Shown here: positions 52,243-59,911 of the stretch, in pieces
Numbering within the stretch: position 1 is the stretch's first letter
How the letters are laid out: each line of letters begins with the position of its first letter
Source of the DNA: Flavobacterium sp.
GTDB taxonomy: Bacteria > Bacteroidota > Bacteroidia > Flavobacteriales > Flavobacteriaceae
Assembly: GCF_027531705.1 (NCBI RefSeq)
Contig: NZ_JAPZSP010000020.1
Span: 1 to 64,000 of the forward strand
DNA: 64,000 nucleotides
Direction: 5' to 3'
The notes under the pieces: generated by a model
What the model was told of the DNA's origin: nothing
The model's input: only the letters and a program-made list of their open reading frames with translations
Databases searched by the model: none
Program-made: the position numbers and the translations under genes

Positions 52243-53568
52243 ATGAAAAATTCAAAATTACTTTATTATTCAATTGTAGTAGCGTTGGCCGGATTTTTAT
52301 TTGGTTTTGACACAGTTGTTATTTCGGGAGCTGATAAACAATTACAAAATTTATGGCACTCTTCCGATTTGTTTCACGGTTTGGTAGTGATGTCTTCGGC
52401 ACTTTGGGGAACGGTTTTGGGTGCTATTTTTGGTGCTATTCCAACCAATTCTTGGGGACGAAAAAAGACTTTGATTTTTATAGGCGTTCTGTTTTTCCTT
52501 TCAGCCTTAGGTTGTGCATTTGCCAATGAACCCTATCTTTTTGCTTTCTTCCGTTTTATTGGCGGTATCGGAATTGGTGTTTCTACAATCGTTGCGCCTT
52601 CGTATGTTTCTGAAATTGCTCCTGCTAAACAACGTGGACAATTGGTTGCTTTGTATCAGTTCAACATTGTTTTCGGAATCTTAATTGCGTTTGTATCTAA
52701 CTATTTCTTGCAAGATATTGGCGAAAATGCCTGGCGTTGGATGCTCGGAATTCAAACCGTTCCTGCGCTGATTTACACTCTTTTGGTGCTTAGAGTTCCA
52801 GAAAGTCCGAGATGGTTGCTCGAATACAAAAATAATAAAGAAGATGCCATTCGTGTGCTAAAACTTATCGAACCTGATGAAACTATTGTAAATCAAGAAA
52901 TTGAAGCTATTAGCAAAGAACATTCGCAAAAAACTACCAACGAAAATATCTTCATGAAAAAATACAGAAAACCGTTATTATTAGCGTTTTTCATTGCTTT
53001 TTTCAATCAATTATCTGGAATTAATGCCTTTTTGTACTATGCACCACGAATTTTTGAATTGGCTGGATTGGAAAAATCGGCTTCGTTCTTGAGCAGTATC
53101 GGAATTGGCGTTATCAACTTGATTTTTACTATTGTTGGTATTTCGTTAATCGATAAATATGGACGTAAAACCCTTATGTATATTGGCTCGGTTGGTTATA
53201 TCATTTCGCTAGGATTAGTCGCAACCGCGTTTTATATGGAATGGAAAGGCATGTTTGTACCTGTCTTTTTCTTCTTGTTTATAGCAGCACATGCTATAGG
53301 TCAAGGTGCCGTTATTTGGGTGTTTATCTCTGAATTGTTTCCTAACAAATTGCGTGCGGCCGGTCAATCATTTGGTACATCGGTTCATTGGGTTTTGGCT
53401 GCCTTAATTCCGTCGTTTATGCCGTTTCTTATTGACAAAATCGGTGCAGCAACGGTTTTCGCCATTTTCTGTATAATGATGGTTGGACAACTTTTTTGGG
53501 TATTCTTAAAAATGCCTGAAACAAAAGGAAAAACGTTAGAAGAATTGTCGGAGAGTCTTTCGGAGTGA
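52243..53568 (+). CDS. MFS sugar porter
   Basis: A 441-residue, 12-helix transporter of the sugar porter family. GFLFGFDTVVISGA in helix 1 and GRKKTLIF between helices 2 and 3 are signatures. VPESPRWLLE after helix 6 is the PESPR motif and DKYGRKTLMYIG is the repeat signature. PETKGKTLEEL at the C-terminus is the family PETKG motif. It likely imports fructose or a short fructan by proton symport. I chose the ATG at 52243; upstream codons run into the GH32 gene. No SusC/SusD pair is nearby. Confidence 0.94.
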   Translation: MKNSKLLYYSIVVALAGFLFGFDTVVISGADKQLQNLWHSSDLFHGLVVMSSALWGTVLGAIFGAIPTNSWGRKKTLIFIGVLFFLSALGCAFANEPYLFAFFRFIGGIGIGVSTIVAPSYVSEIAPAKQRGQLVALYQFNIVFGILIAFVSNYFLQDIGENAWRWMLGIQTVPALIYTLLVLRVPESPRWLLEYKNNKEDAIRVLKLIEPDETIVNQEIEAISKEHSQKTTNENIFMKKYRKPLLLAFFIAFFNQLSGINAFLYYAPRIFELAGLEKSASFLSSIGIGVINLIFTIVGISLIDKYGRKTLMYIGSVGYIISLGLVATAFYMEWKGMFVPVFFFLFIAAHAIGQGAVIWVFISELFPNKLRAAGQSFGTSVHWVLAALIPSFMPFLIDKIGAATVFAIFCIMMVGQLFWVFLKMPETKGKTLEELSESLSE

Positions 53569-53615
53569 TTTTTGAAGGTAGAATTTTGAAGGCAGAATTT
53601 AGAAGTCAGAAGTTA

Positions 53616-53650
53616 GAAAAAAGAAAAAAGAAAAAAGAAAAAAGATAAAA
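53616..53650. repeat. A6G simple repeat
   Basis: Four to five copies of GAAAAAA just after the MFS gene, preceded by imperfect direct repeats of GAATTTTGAAGG. Low-complexity, slippage prone. Confidence 0.7.
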
Positions 53651-53654
53651 GAAT

Positions 53655-53847
53655 ATAGACTATGTAATCTAAAACCATGCGCAGCGCCTTTATCCACAAA
53701 GTAAAGCCTATGTATCTATGTGGTTAAAAGAAGAAAAACATAGAATATGAGAATAGACTATGTAATCTAAAACCAAGCGCAGCGCCTTTATACACAAAGT
53801 AAAACCTATGTCTCTATGTGGTTAAAAGAAGGAAAAAGCATAGAACA
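53655..53847. repeat. 98-bp tandem direct duplication upstream of the fructokinase gene
   Basis: ATAGACTATGTAATCTAAAA starts a copy at 53655 and again at 53753. Each copy continues with GCGCAGCGCCTTTATNCACA, then AAGTAAANCCTATGTNTCTA and TGTGGTTAAAAGAAG. A few substitutions differ. Words such as CTATGTGGTTAAAA are, from memory, frequent in flavobacterial intergenic DNA. Confidence 0.85.
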
Positions 53848-53865
53848 CAGAAAAAAGAATACATT

Positions 53866-54750
53866 ATGAATACAAAAAAGATCGTTTGTTTCGGAGAAGT
53901 TTTATGGGACGTTTTGCCTACATTCAAAATTGCTGGCGGTGCGCCTATGAACGTATCTATTCGCTTGCAATCACTTGGTATTGAAACCAAAATGATTTCT
54001 AAAATTGGAAACGATGCTTTGGGCAACGAACTTCTTGCTATTATAAAAGACAAAAACGTCACTACCGAATTAATACAACAAGACGCCACATTGGCAACTG
54101 GCGAAGTGTTGGTGCATCTAAACGAAAACGGAAGCGCAACCTACGACATTGTCTATCCGTCGGCTTGGGACAAAATTGAGTTGACTGCTGCCAATTTGCA
54201 AGCTGTACAAGAAGCCGATGCCTTGGTTTACGGTTCGTTGGCGTGTCGAGATGATGTTTCTCGCCATACGCTTTTGAAATTGCTAAAAGTCGCTAAGTAC
54301 AAAATATTTGATGTAAACATAAGACCGCCGTTTTACTCGATAACTTTTTTGAAAGAAATGATGGAATTAGCCGATTTTGTAAAGCTAAACGATGACGAAT
54401 TGCTAGAAGTGGCGCAGGCTTTAGGCTCGACTTCTAGTAAAATTGAAGCCAATATTTTGTTTCTTGCCGAGCTTACTAACACCCACTCTATTTGCGTTAC
54501 CAAAGGTAAAGATGGCGCAGTTTTGTTTACCGACAAGCAGTTTTACAGCCACAAAGGTTTTAGCGTACAAGTAGCCGATACCATTGGTGCTGGCGATAGC
54601 TTTTTAGCAGGTTTTTTGTCTAAATTTTTATACCAAACCGACTTTTTGCACGCGGTAGAATATGGTTGCGCCGTTGGTGCTTTAGTTGCCTCACACAATG
54701 GCGCCAACCCAGTAATTACCGACGCTGCTATACAAGCATTGCTACAATAA
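53866..54750 (+). CDS. PfkB-family fructokinase
   Basis: A 294-residue ribokinase-fold sugar kinase. CFGEVLWDVLP at the N-terminus and GGAPMNVSIRLQSLG form the sugar pocket typical of fructokinases. The C-terminal DTIGAGDSFLAGFL is the PfkB signature 2 with the catalytic Asp. It would phosphorylate fructose released by the upstream GH32. I chose ATG 53866; the earlier in-frame GTG lies in the tandem-repeat region, and an A-rich leader precedes the ATG. The tandem duplication separates it from the MFS gene, so it may have separate transcription. Confidence 0.9.
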   Translation: MNTKKIVCFGEVLWDVLPTFKIAGGAPMNVSIRLQSLGIETKMISKIGNDALGNELLAIIKDKNVTTELIQQDATLATGEVLVHLNENGSATYDIVYPSAWDKIELTAANLQAVQEADALVYGSLACRDDVSRHTLLKLLKVAKYKIFDVNIRPPFYSITFLKEMMELADFVKLNDDELLEVAQALGSTSSKIEANILFLAELTNTHSICVTKGKDGAVLFTDKQFYSHKGFSVQVADTIGAGDSFLAGFLSKFLYQTDFLHAVEYGCAVGALVASHNGANPVITDAAIQALLQ

Positions 54751-54751
54751 C

Positions 54752-54880
54752 CACTACACTATTTTCTCGTTTGCAACACTATTTTACAACACTATGGCGA
54801 AAAACCGCAAAAGGTGTTGAAAGCTTTCTTGCTTTGTTAATAAACTTTTGTAAGATTTATTGAGTGTTTTGGTATATTTG
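54752..54880 (+). promoter_or_regulatory. Direct repeats CAACACTATTTT and a TATATTTG box
   Basis: Three near-copies of ACAACACTAT(TTT) occur at 54754-54798. GGCGAAAAACCGC forms a small hairpin near 54795. TATATTTG at 54873-54880 is an exact TAnnTTTG box about 100 bases before the next gene. Apart from these I see nothing in this 231-bp gap. Confidence 0.4.
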
Positions 54881-54981
54881 AAGAAATTATTTGGCTAGTT
54901 ATGAAGGAATTGAATGATTAGCGCAATATTTCAAGTATATACACTCTTTGTGTGTAATTTTAAAAATAATAAATCAAAAAA

Positions 54982-55605
54982 ATGAAAAAAGCACTAATTG
55001 TATTATTACTATTCCCATTATTAGTTTCGGCAAAATTTTACAAAGCCAAAATCACATTAACCAATGGCACGTCTAAAAATGGCTTTATTGAATTGCCGGA
55101 ATATCCAGATGATGCCAAAATCAAATTTAAAGCAGAAGAAAAAGGCAAAGTTGAAAAATTCAGTTTAGAAGAAGTAACTAGTTTTGAAATCACCAATGAC
55201 AAAATGGAAACAATTAACTATGTTACTTTAAAACTTGCCGAGCAAAGCACGTTTAATCTCAATAAAATAAAACCAGGCGATAAAAAAGTTTGGGCAAGAA
55301 TTGTAAAAGAAGGTAAAATTTCAATTTATTCAACGTATTCAGCTTATGATTTTGGTACCAAAACTGGTGGTGCAGGAACTTTTTATATTAAAAGACAAAA
55401 TGAAGACTTCGCATTATTTCTTGAGGAATTTGGTGGTGATGGTATCAGTTTGTGCATGAATTGTTTTCCAGCTTTAAAGAAAACTCTAAAAGGCTATTTT
55501 GAAACAGCTTGTCCAAAACTGTCAGAATTGGTAACCAAAGAAGAATTAAAGAAAAAAGGTATTTCCTATTTAGTTGACTTATACGAACAAAATTGCGGAA
55601 AATAA
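54982..55605 (+). CDS. Secreted hypothetical protein
   Basis: A 207-residue protein with a signal peptide (residues 1-17, MKKALIVLLLFPLLVSA). The mature part begins KFYKAKITLTNGTSKNGFIELPEYPDDAKIKFKAEEKG (positions about 18-55), a beta-rich segment, then mixed alpha/beta. A C-terminal Cys-containing portion has CMNCFPALKK and ETACPKLSELV, followed by YEQNCGK. Four Cys suggest disulfides in the periplasm. I do not recognise a family. The next gene starts 12 bases downstream and shares the first six residues (MKKALI), which probably reflects similar signal sequences rather than homology. Confidence 0.7.
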   Translation: MKKALIVLLLFPLLVSAKFYKAKITLTNGTSKNGFIELPEYPDDAKIKFKAEEKGKVEKFSLEEVTSFEITNDKMETINYVTLKLAEQSTFNLNKIKPGDKKVWARIVKEGKISIYSTYSAYDFGTKTGGAGTFYIKRQNEDFALFLEEFGGDGISLCMNCFPALKKTLKGYFETACPKLSELVTKEELKKKGISYLVDLYEQNCGK

Positions 55606-55617
55606 TAAACTGAAGAA

Positions 55618-56013
55618 ATGAAAAAAGCACTGATCTTACTAAACCTTTTTCTACTTCTATCGGCATTAATTACAGTCATTTCTTGTTCAAAAAGTAATGA
55701 TGCTGCACAAAATCCGTATCAAGGAAATTGGAGTGGAAATTTAACAGGGGACATTGAAGGAAGTTGGACAGCAAAAGTTTCTGCAAACGGAAGTTTTGAT
55801 GGAAAAGTTATTACGCCACAATCTAGTTCAGATCATGATTTTGTATTAGCTGGTCAAGTTTCCGCAAATGGAAATTTGGTTGCCACTATGAAAAATGCAA
55901 CTTATAATATGAACCTAGACTTTGTAGGCAACTTTCAAAACACCAACTGCAACGGAACTTGGATATATAACGGAGCAGGAATGCAAGGCACTTGGACAGG
56001 AACAAAAGAATAA
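55618..56013 (+). CDS. Hypothetical lipoprotein
   Basis: A 131-residue protein with a lipoprotein signal (residues 1-23, lipobox VISC). The mature domain is an eight-strand-like beta sheet: YQGNWSGNLTGD, GSWTAKVSANGSFDGKVI, GQVSANGNLVATM, and the final GTWIYNGAGMQGTWTGTKE. This GxW-rich pattern resembles small lipocalin-like or META-like outer-membrane lipoproteins. No named family is certain. It probably forms an operon with the secreted gene 12 bases upstream. Confidence 0.72.
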   Translation: MKKALILLNLFLLLSALITVISCSKSNDAAQNPYQGNWSGNLTGDIEGSWTAKVSANGSFDGKVITPQSSSDHDFVLAGQVSANGNLVATMKNATYNMNLDFVGNFQNTNCNGTWIYNGAGMQGTWTGTKE

Positions 56014-56043
56014 ATACTTTCAAGCTTATTGCCAAAACAATAA

Positions 56044-56133
56044 TTGGTATTTACAATAAATTACTCATACATTATAGTTGGTTTTAAAGACAATAAAATT
56101 ACACAATTAGGTGTTGAGTTTAAACCAAATTAA
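56044..56133 (+). pseudogene. Possible remnant of a gene 3' end
   Basis: The frame ending TAA at 56131-56133 reads LVFTINYSYIIVGF then KDNKITQLGVEFKPN, bounded upstream by an in-frame TAA at 56041. The second half reads like a genuine protein C-terminus rather than random AT-rich DNA. With 29 codons and no ATG start, it may be a decayed gene fragment. Evidence is weak. Confidence 0.25.
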
Positions 56134-56167
56134 AAAAAATGAGTCTTACTTGGATTAAACTAACCAA

Positions 56168-57517
56168 ATGAAACAATCAATCTATACTTTACTCTTATTT
56201 TTTCAAATTGCTGTTTTGCCAGCACAAGAAAATACTAGTTTTTGCGCTACGCAAACAATTTCTGACGAATGGGAAATGGAGTTTCAAAAGCTTGTTACAC
56301 AATACAAAAAGTCACGAACAACCAATATTGTTTATCAAATTCCAGTGATTTTTCACATAATTCATGGTGGCGAAAATGTGGGTGTTTTTCCAAATATTGA
56401 AGCGCAACAAGTCAACTCACAAATTGTAGTTTTGAACCAAGATTACACAGGAACTGGCTTGAATGTTGAAGATTATCCAGCCAATGCTTTTGTGAACTGG
56501 GCAATAAATCAATCAATTCCGTCTGGGAATTTGGATAATTTGGGTAGAATTAAAATTGCGAATAGCGAAATACAATTTTGTTTGGCACAAGTAAATCCGT
56601 CAGGAATTCCACTTTCCGAACCTGGAATTGAACGCATTAATTATATAGAAAAAGGTTGGCAAAACCCGAATGTGTTTGCAAATAATCAAGATTTGAGAAA
56701 TTTTATCGATAACACGGTAAAGCCGCAAAGTATTTGGGATGCAACTAAATATTTGAACATTTGGGTAACCGACAAAAGCGATGCCTTAAACTCCAAAGGA
56801 TTTGCAACGCCGCCACCATTAAGTGGACTTTCTGGAATTCCTGCAAATGCTACAACTAGTTTAAATGACGGTGTATGGTGTTATGCCAAGTCGGTTGGTT
56901 CTTATTTGATTTACCCTGCTGGAATTTATGTCAATACTGATGTTTCCGGGCGTTTGCTAACACACGAAATTGGGCATTGGTTAGGATTACGACACATTTG
57001 GGGCGATGGTAACTGTTTGAGTGATTTTTGCAACGACACGCCTTCACAAGCCGACCCAAGTGCAGGAAATCCGACTTATCCACAAGGCGTTGGTTCGTGT
57101 AGTTCTCCGAGTAATGCTCCCGATGGCGAAATGTTTATGAATTTTATGGATTACACCGCCAACCCAAGCATGTATATGTTTACAACCGATCAAGTTACAA
57201 GAATGCAAACTGCTATGGCAAACAGTCCGCAACGCAACCAACATGGAACGCATGGTATTTGTAGTGGTTTAGCTGTTTCTGAGAATTCTTTTTCAAATAA
57301 AATTAAAATTTATCCTAATCCGACAACAGATTTTGTAATGATTGAAGACAAGGATAATCAAATTAATTTTATTGAAATTTACACCGTTCTTGGTCAAATG
57401 ATAGCAAAAACTTCAGAAAAAAATATTTCATTTGATCAATCAGCAAAAGGAATTTATTGGTTGAAAGTTTATTTTAAAAATGATGAAATGCAATTTTTTA
57501 AGATTGTAAAAAATTAA
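56168..57517 (+). CDS. M43-type zinc metalloprotease with T9SS sorting domain
   Basis: A 449-residue secreted pappalysin-like (MEROPS M43) protease. Signal peptide residues 1-18 end in PAQ. An activation-like region is followed by the catalytic domain: THEIGHWLGLRH with zinc ligands H266, H270, H276 and catalytic E267. CNDTP and CSS follow, and NFMDYTANPSMYMF holds the Met-turn. Residues about 375-449 are a T9SS type A sorting domain (IKIYPNPTTDFVMI, then GIYWLKVYF, FFKIVKN). It degrades protein outside the cell. It lies downstream of two small envelope genes with a 150-bp gap. Confidence 0.93.
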   Translation: MKQSIYTLLLFFQIAVLPAQENTSFCATQTISDEWEMEFQKLVTQYKKSRTTNIVYQIPVIFHIIHGGENVGVFPNIEAQQVNSQIVVLNQDYTGTGLNVEDYPANAFVNWAINQSIPSGNLDNLGRIKIANSEIQFCLAQVNPSGIPLSEPGIERINYIEKGWQNPNVFANNQDLRNFIDNTVKPQSIWDATKYLNIWVTDKSDALNSKGFATPPPLSGLSGIPANATTSLNDGVWCYAKSVGSYLIYPAGIYVNTDVSGRLLTHEIGHWLGLRHIWGDGNCLSDFCNDTPSQADPSAGNPTYPQGVGSCSSPSNAPDGEMFMNFMDYTANPSMYMFTTDQVTRMQTAMANSPQRNQHGTHGICSGLAVSENSFSNKIKIYPNPTTDFVMIEDKDNQINFIEIYTVLGQMIAKTSEKNISFDQSAKGIYWLKVYFKNDEMQFFKIVKN

Positions 57518-57569
57518 TTATTACTTTATTCTCAATTTTAATAATTGAAAAAACTTTAAAAGAAAAACC

Positions 57570-57761
57570 ATGAATAAAAACAACCCACCCTTATTTCTCC
57601 TGACAATTGTAGCCATTATAGTTGGTTCAGCATTGTTCAAGCAAATTGATTTTAAAAACCTAACTATAGAGAAACCTGCACTTTCGGCAATTTACTTTAT
57701 TACGTTTATGTTTTCGGTTTTTGTTTTGGTGAAACATTTTATAAATAAATCGAAGAAATAA
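57570..57761 (+). CDS. Small two-helix membrane protein
   Basis: A 63-residue protein with two hydrophobic helices (about residues 6-24 and 38-56), a lysine-rich end and FKQIDFKNLTIEKPALSA between them. No family recognised. The start ATG follows an A-rich AAGAAAAACC leader. It is 52 bases after the metalloprotease gene on the same strand and ends at a bidirectional terminator shared with acs. Confidence 0.6.
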   Translation: MNKNNPPLFLLTIVAIIVGSALFKQIDFKNLTIEKPALSAIYFITFMFSVFVLVKHFINKSKK

Positions 57762-57794
57762 AAAAACTGCTCCATTTCTGAAGCAGTTTTTAAC
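57758..57794. terminator. Bidirectional terminator between small membrane protein gene and acs
   Basis: AAAAACTGCT (57762-57771) and AGCAGTTTTT (57782-57791) are perfect arms of a hairpin with T-runs on either strand. It suits the convergent genes. Confidence 0.85.
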
Positions 57795-57812
57795 TAAATA
57801 AACTAAAATAAA

Positions 57813-59720
57813 CTAAAGTTTTCCGTCTTTGATTTCGTCAACAATTTCTGGATTCAGTAATGTTGATGTGTCACCAAAGTTAGAGAAATCTCCTTCGGCA
57901 ATCTTACGCAATATTCTACGCATGATTTTACCTGAACGTGTTTTAGGCAAACCAGATACAAACTGAATTTTATCTAATTTGGCAATTGGTCCAATTTGAT
58001 CAGAAATCAATTGGTTAATCTCTTTCGCTAAATTATCTCTATCTCTTCCTTCACCTCTTTCTTTTAAAATTACAAATCCGTAAAGCGCATTTCCTTTCAC
58101 ATCATGTGGGAAACCAACGATAGCACTTTCTGCCACAGCTGGATGCTCATTAATAGAATCTTCAATTGGAGCAGTTCCTAAATTATGTCCAGAAACAATG
58201 ATAACGTCATCTACTCTACCCGTAATTCTGTAATAACCAACTTCATCGCGCAAAGCACCGTCACCAGTAAAATATTTACCTGGAAAAGCTGTAAAGTAAG
58301 TTTCTTTATAACGTTGATGATCACCCCAAATCGTTCGAGCCATCGATGGCCATGGGAATTTGATACACAAACTTCCTGTAACTTGATTGCCTTCAATTTC
58401 GTTGCGCAATTCGTCCATTAAAACTGGTTGAATTCCTGGTAATGGTAAGGATGCATAGGTTGGTTTAGTTGGCGTTACAAATGGAACTGGCGAAATCATA
58501 ATACCACCTGTTTCTGTTTGCCACCAAGTATCTACTAGCGGACAACGCTTTCCTCCTACGTGGTCATTATACCAGTGCCAAGCTTCCTCGTTAATCGGCT
58601 CACCAACGGAACCAATAACTTTAAGCGAGCTTAATGGAAAACGTTGTACATAATCTAAACTTTCTTTTGCCAAAGCACGAATAGCAGTTGGCGCAGTGTA
58701 GAATTGATTGACTTTATGTTTTTCAATTACTTCCCAAAAACGACTAAAATCTGGATATGATGGAACGCCTTCAAAAATTACTGTAGTTGCACCGTTCAAA
58801 AGTGGTCCGTAAAGAATGTAAGAATGTCCAGTAATCCAACCTATATCAGCAGTACACCAATAGACGTCGTTTTCTTCGTATTTGAATATGTTTTTAAAAG
58901 TATAAGCGGTATAGACCATGTAACCTGCTGTAGTATGAACCATTCCTTTAGGTTTTCCAGTAGAACCTGAAGTATACAAAATGAATAATGGATCTTCAGC
59001 ATCCATAATTTCGGCAACACAATTTGGAATCGCTGCGTCCATTAATGGTTGTAACCATTGGTCACGGCCTTCTTTCATATTTACTTCCGTATTAGTTCTT
59101 TTAACCACTAAAACTTTTTCAACACAAGGTGATTTTTCTAATGCTTCATCCACAATTCCTTTAAGGTCAATGGCTTTATTTCCTCTATAACTTCCATCAG
59201 AAGTAATAACCATTTTACATTCAGAATCATTGATACGAGTTGAAACTGCTGAAGAAGAAAATCCAGCAAAAACAACCGAATGGATAGCTCCAATTCTAGC
59301 GCAAGCCAAAATAGAAACAGCCAATTCAGGAATCATTGGAAGATAAATACATACTCTGTCTCCTTTTTTAACGCCTTGTTCACGAAGAACATTAGCCATT
59401 TTAGAAACTCTTGCATACAATTCGTTATATGAAATATGTTGTGCTTCTTCGCTAGGATCGTTTGGTTCGAAAATTATAGCGGTCTTCTCGCCTTTTTTAG
59501 CCAAATGTCTGTCGATACAGTTTTTTGTGATATTCACTTTTGCATCCACAAACCATTTGAATTGTGCTTCTTGCATATCAAATTCCATTACTTTTTCCCA
59601 TTTTTGGTACCAAGTAAAATTTTCATCGGCAATTCTGTCCCAAAATTTTCTTGGTTCACGCACCGATTTTTTATACATTTTAAAGTAATGCTCTAAATTG
59701 TCAATTGTATAATAACTCAT
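57813..59720 (-). CDS. acs: Acetyl-CoA synthetase (AMP-forming)
   Basis: Activates acetate to acetyl-CoA through an acetyl-adenylate. The 635-residue protein has the ACAS N-terminal region, the P-loop-like YTSGSTGKPKGMVH, and VDTWWQTETGGIM of motif A5. The C-terminal YRITGRVDDVIIVSGHNLGTAPIE precedes GLPKTRSGKIMRR, where K598 is the acetylation-regulated catalytic lysine. It is cytoplasmic. The second, related synthetase gene lies 191 bp upstream on the same strand. A TATATTTA near-box precedes the start region. Confidence 0.95.
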   Translation of the reverse strand: MSYYTIDNLEHYFKMYKKSVREPRKFWDRIADENFTWYQKWEKVMEFDMQEAQFKWFVDAKVNITKNCIDRHLAKKGEKTAIIFEPNDPSEEAQHISYNELYARVSKMANVLREQGVKKGDRVCIYLPMIPELAVSILACARIGAIHSVVFAGFSSSAVSTRINDSECKMVITSDGSYRGNKAIDLKGIVDEALEKSPCVEKVLVVKRTNTEVNMKEGRDQWLQPLMDAAIPNCVAEIMDAEDPLFILYTSGSTGKPKGMVHTTAGYMVYTAYTFKNIFKYEENDVYWCTADIGWITGHSYILYGPLLNGATTVIFEGVPSYPDFSRFWEVIEKHKVNQFYTAPTAIRALAKESLDYVQRFPLSSLKVIGSVGEPINEEAWHWYNDHVGGKRCPLVDTWWQTETGGIMISPVPFVTPTKPTYASLPLPGIQPVLMDELRNEIEGNQVTGSLCIKFPWPSMARTIWGDHQRYKETYFTAFPGKYFTGDGALRDEVGYYRITGRVDDVIIVSGHNLGTAPIEDSINEHPAVAESAIVGFPHDVKGNALYGFVILKERGEGRDRDNLAKEINQLISDQIGPIAKLDKIQFVSGLPKTRSGKIMRRILRKIAEGDFSNFGDTSTLLNPEIVDEIKDGKL

Positions 59721-59911
59721 GGTTTATTTTTAGTAATTAGTTAATAGTGACTGATAAATAGTCTTTATTTTGTGTAAATATAAATATTCTATTTGTTTGG
59801 AAAAGATTTTTGTTGCTAAATAAGTATAGTTTGCTTTGAGATGAAAGAATATAGAGAATAGAAAATAGATGTGAGTACATTAAATTCTCTTTTCTCTATT
59901 TTCTTTAAAAA

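Noticed and set aside
53655..53847. Tandem repeat as a CRISPR array
   Set aside because: Only two copies of a 98-bp unit, no regular short repeat with unique spacers, and no cas genes.
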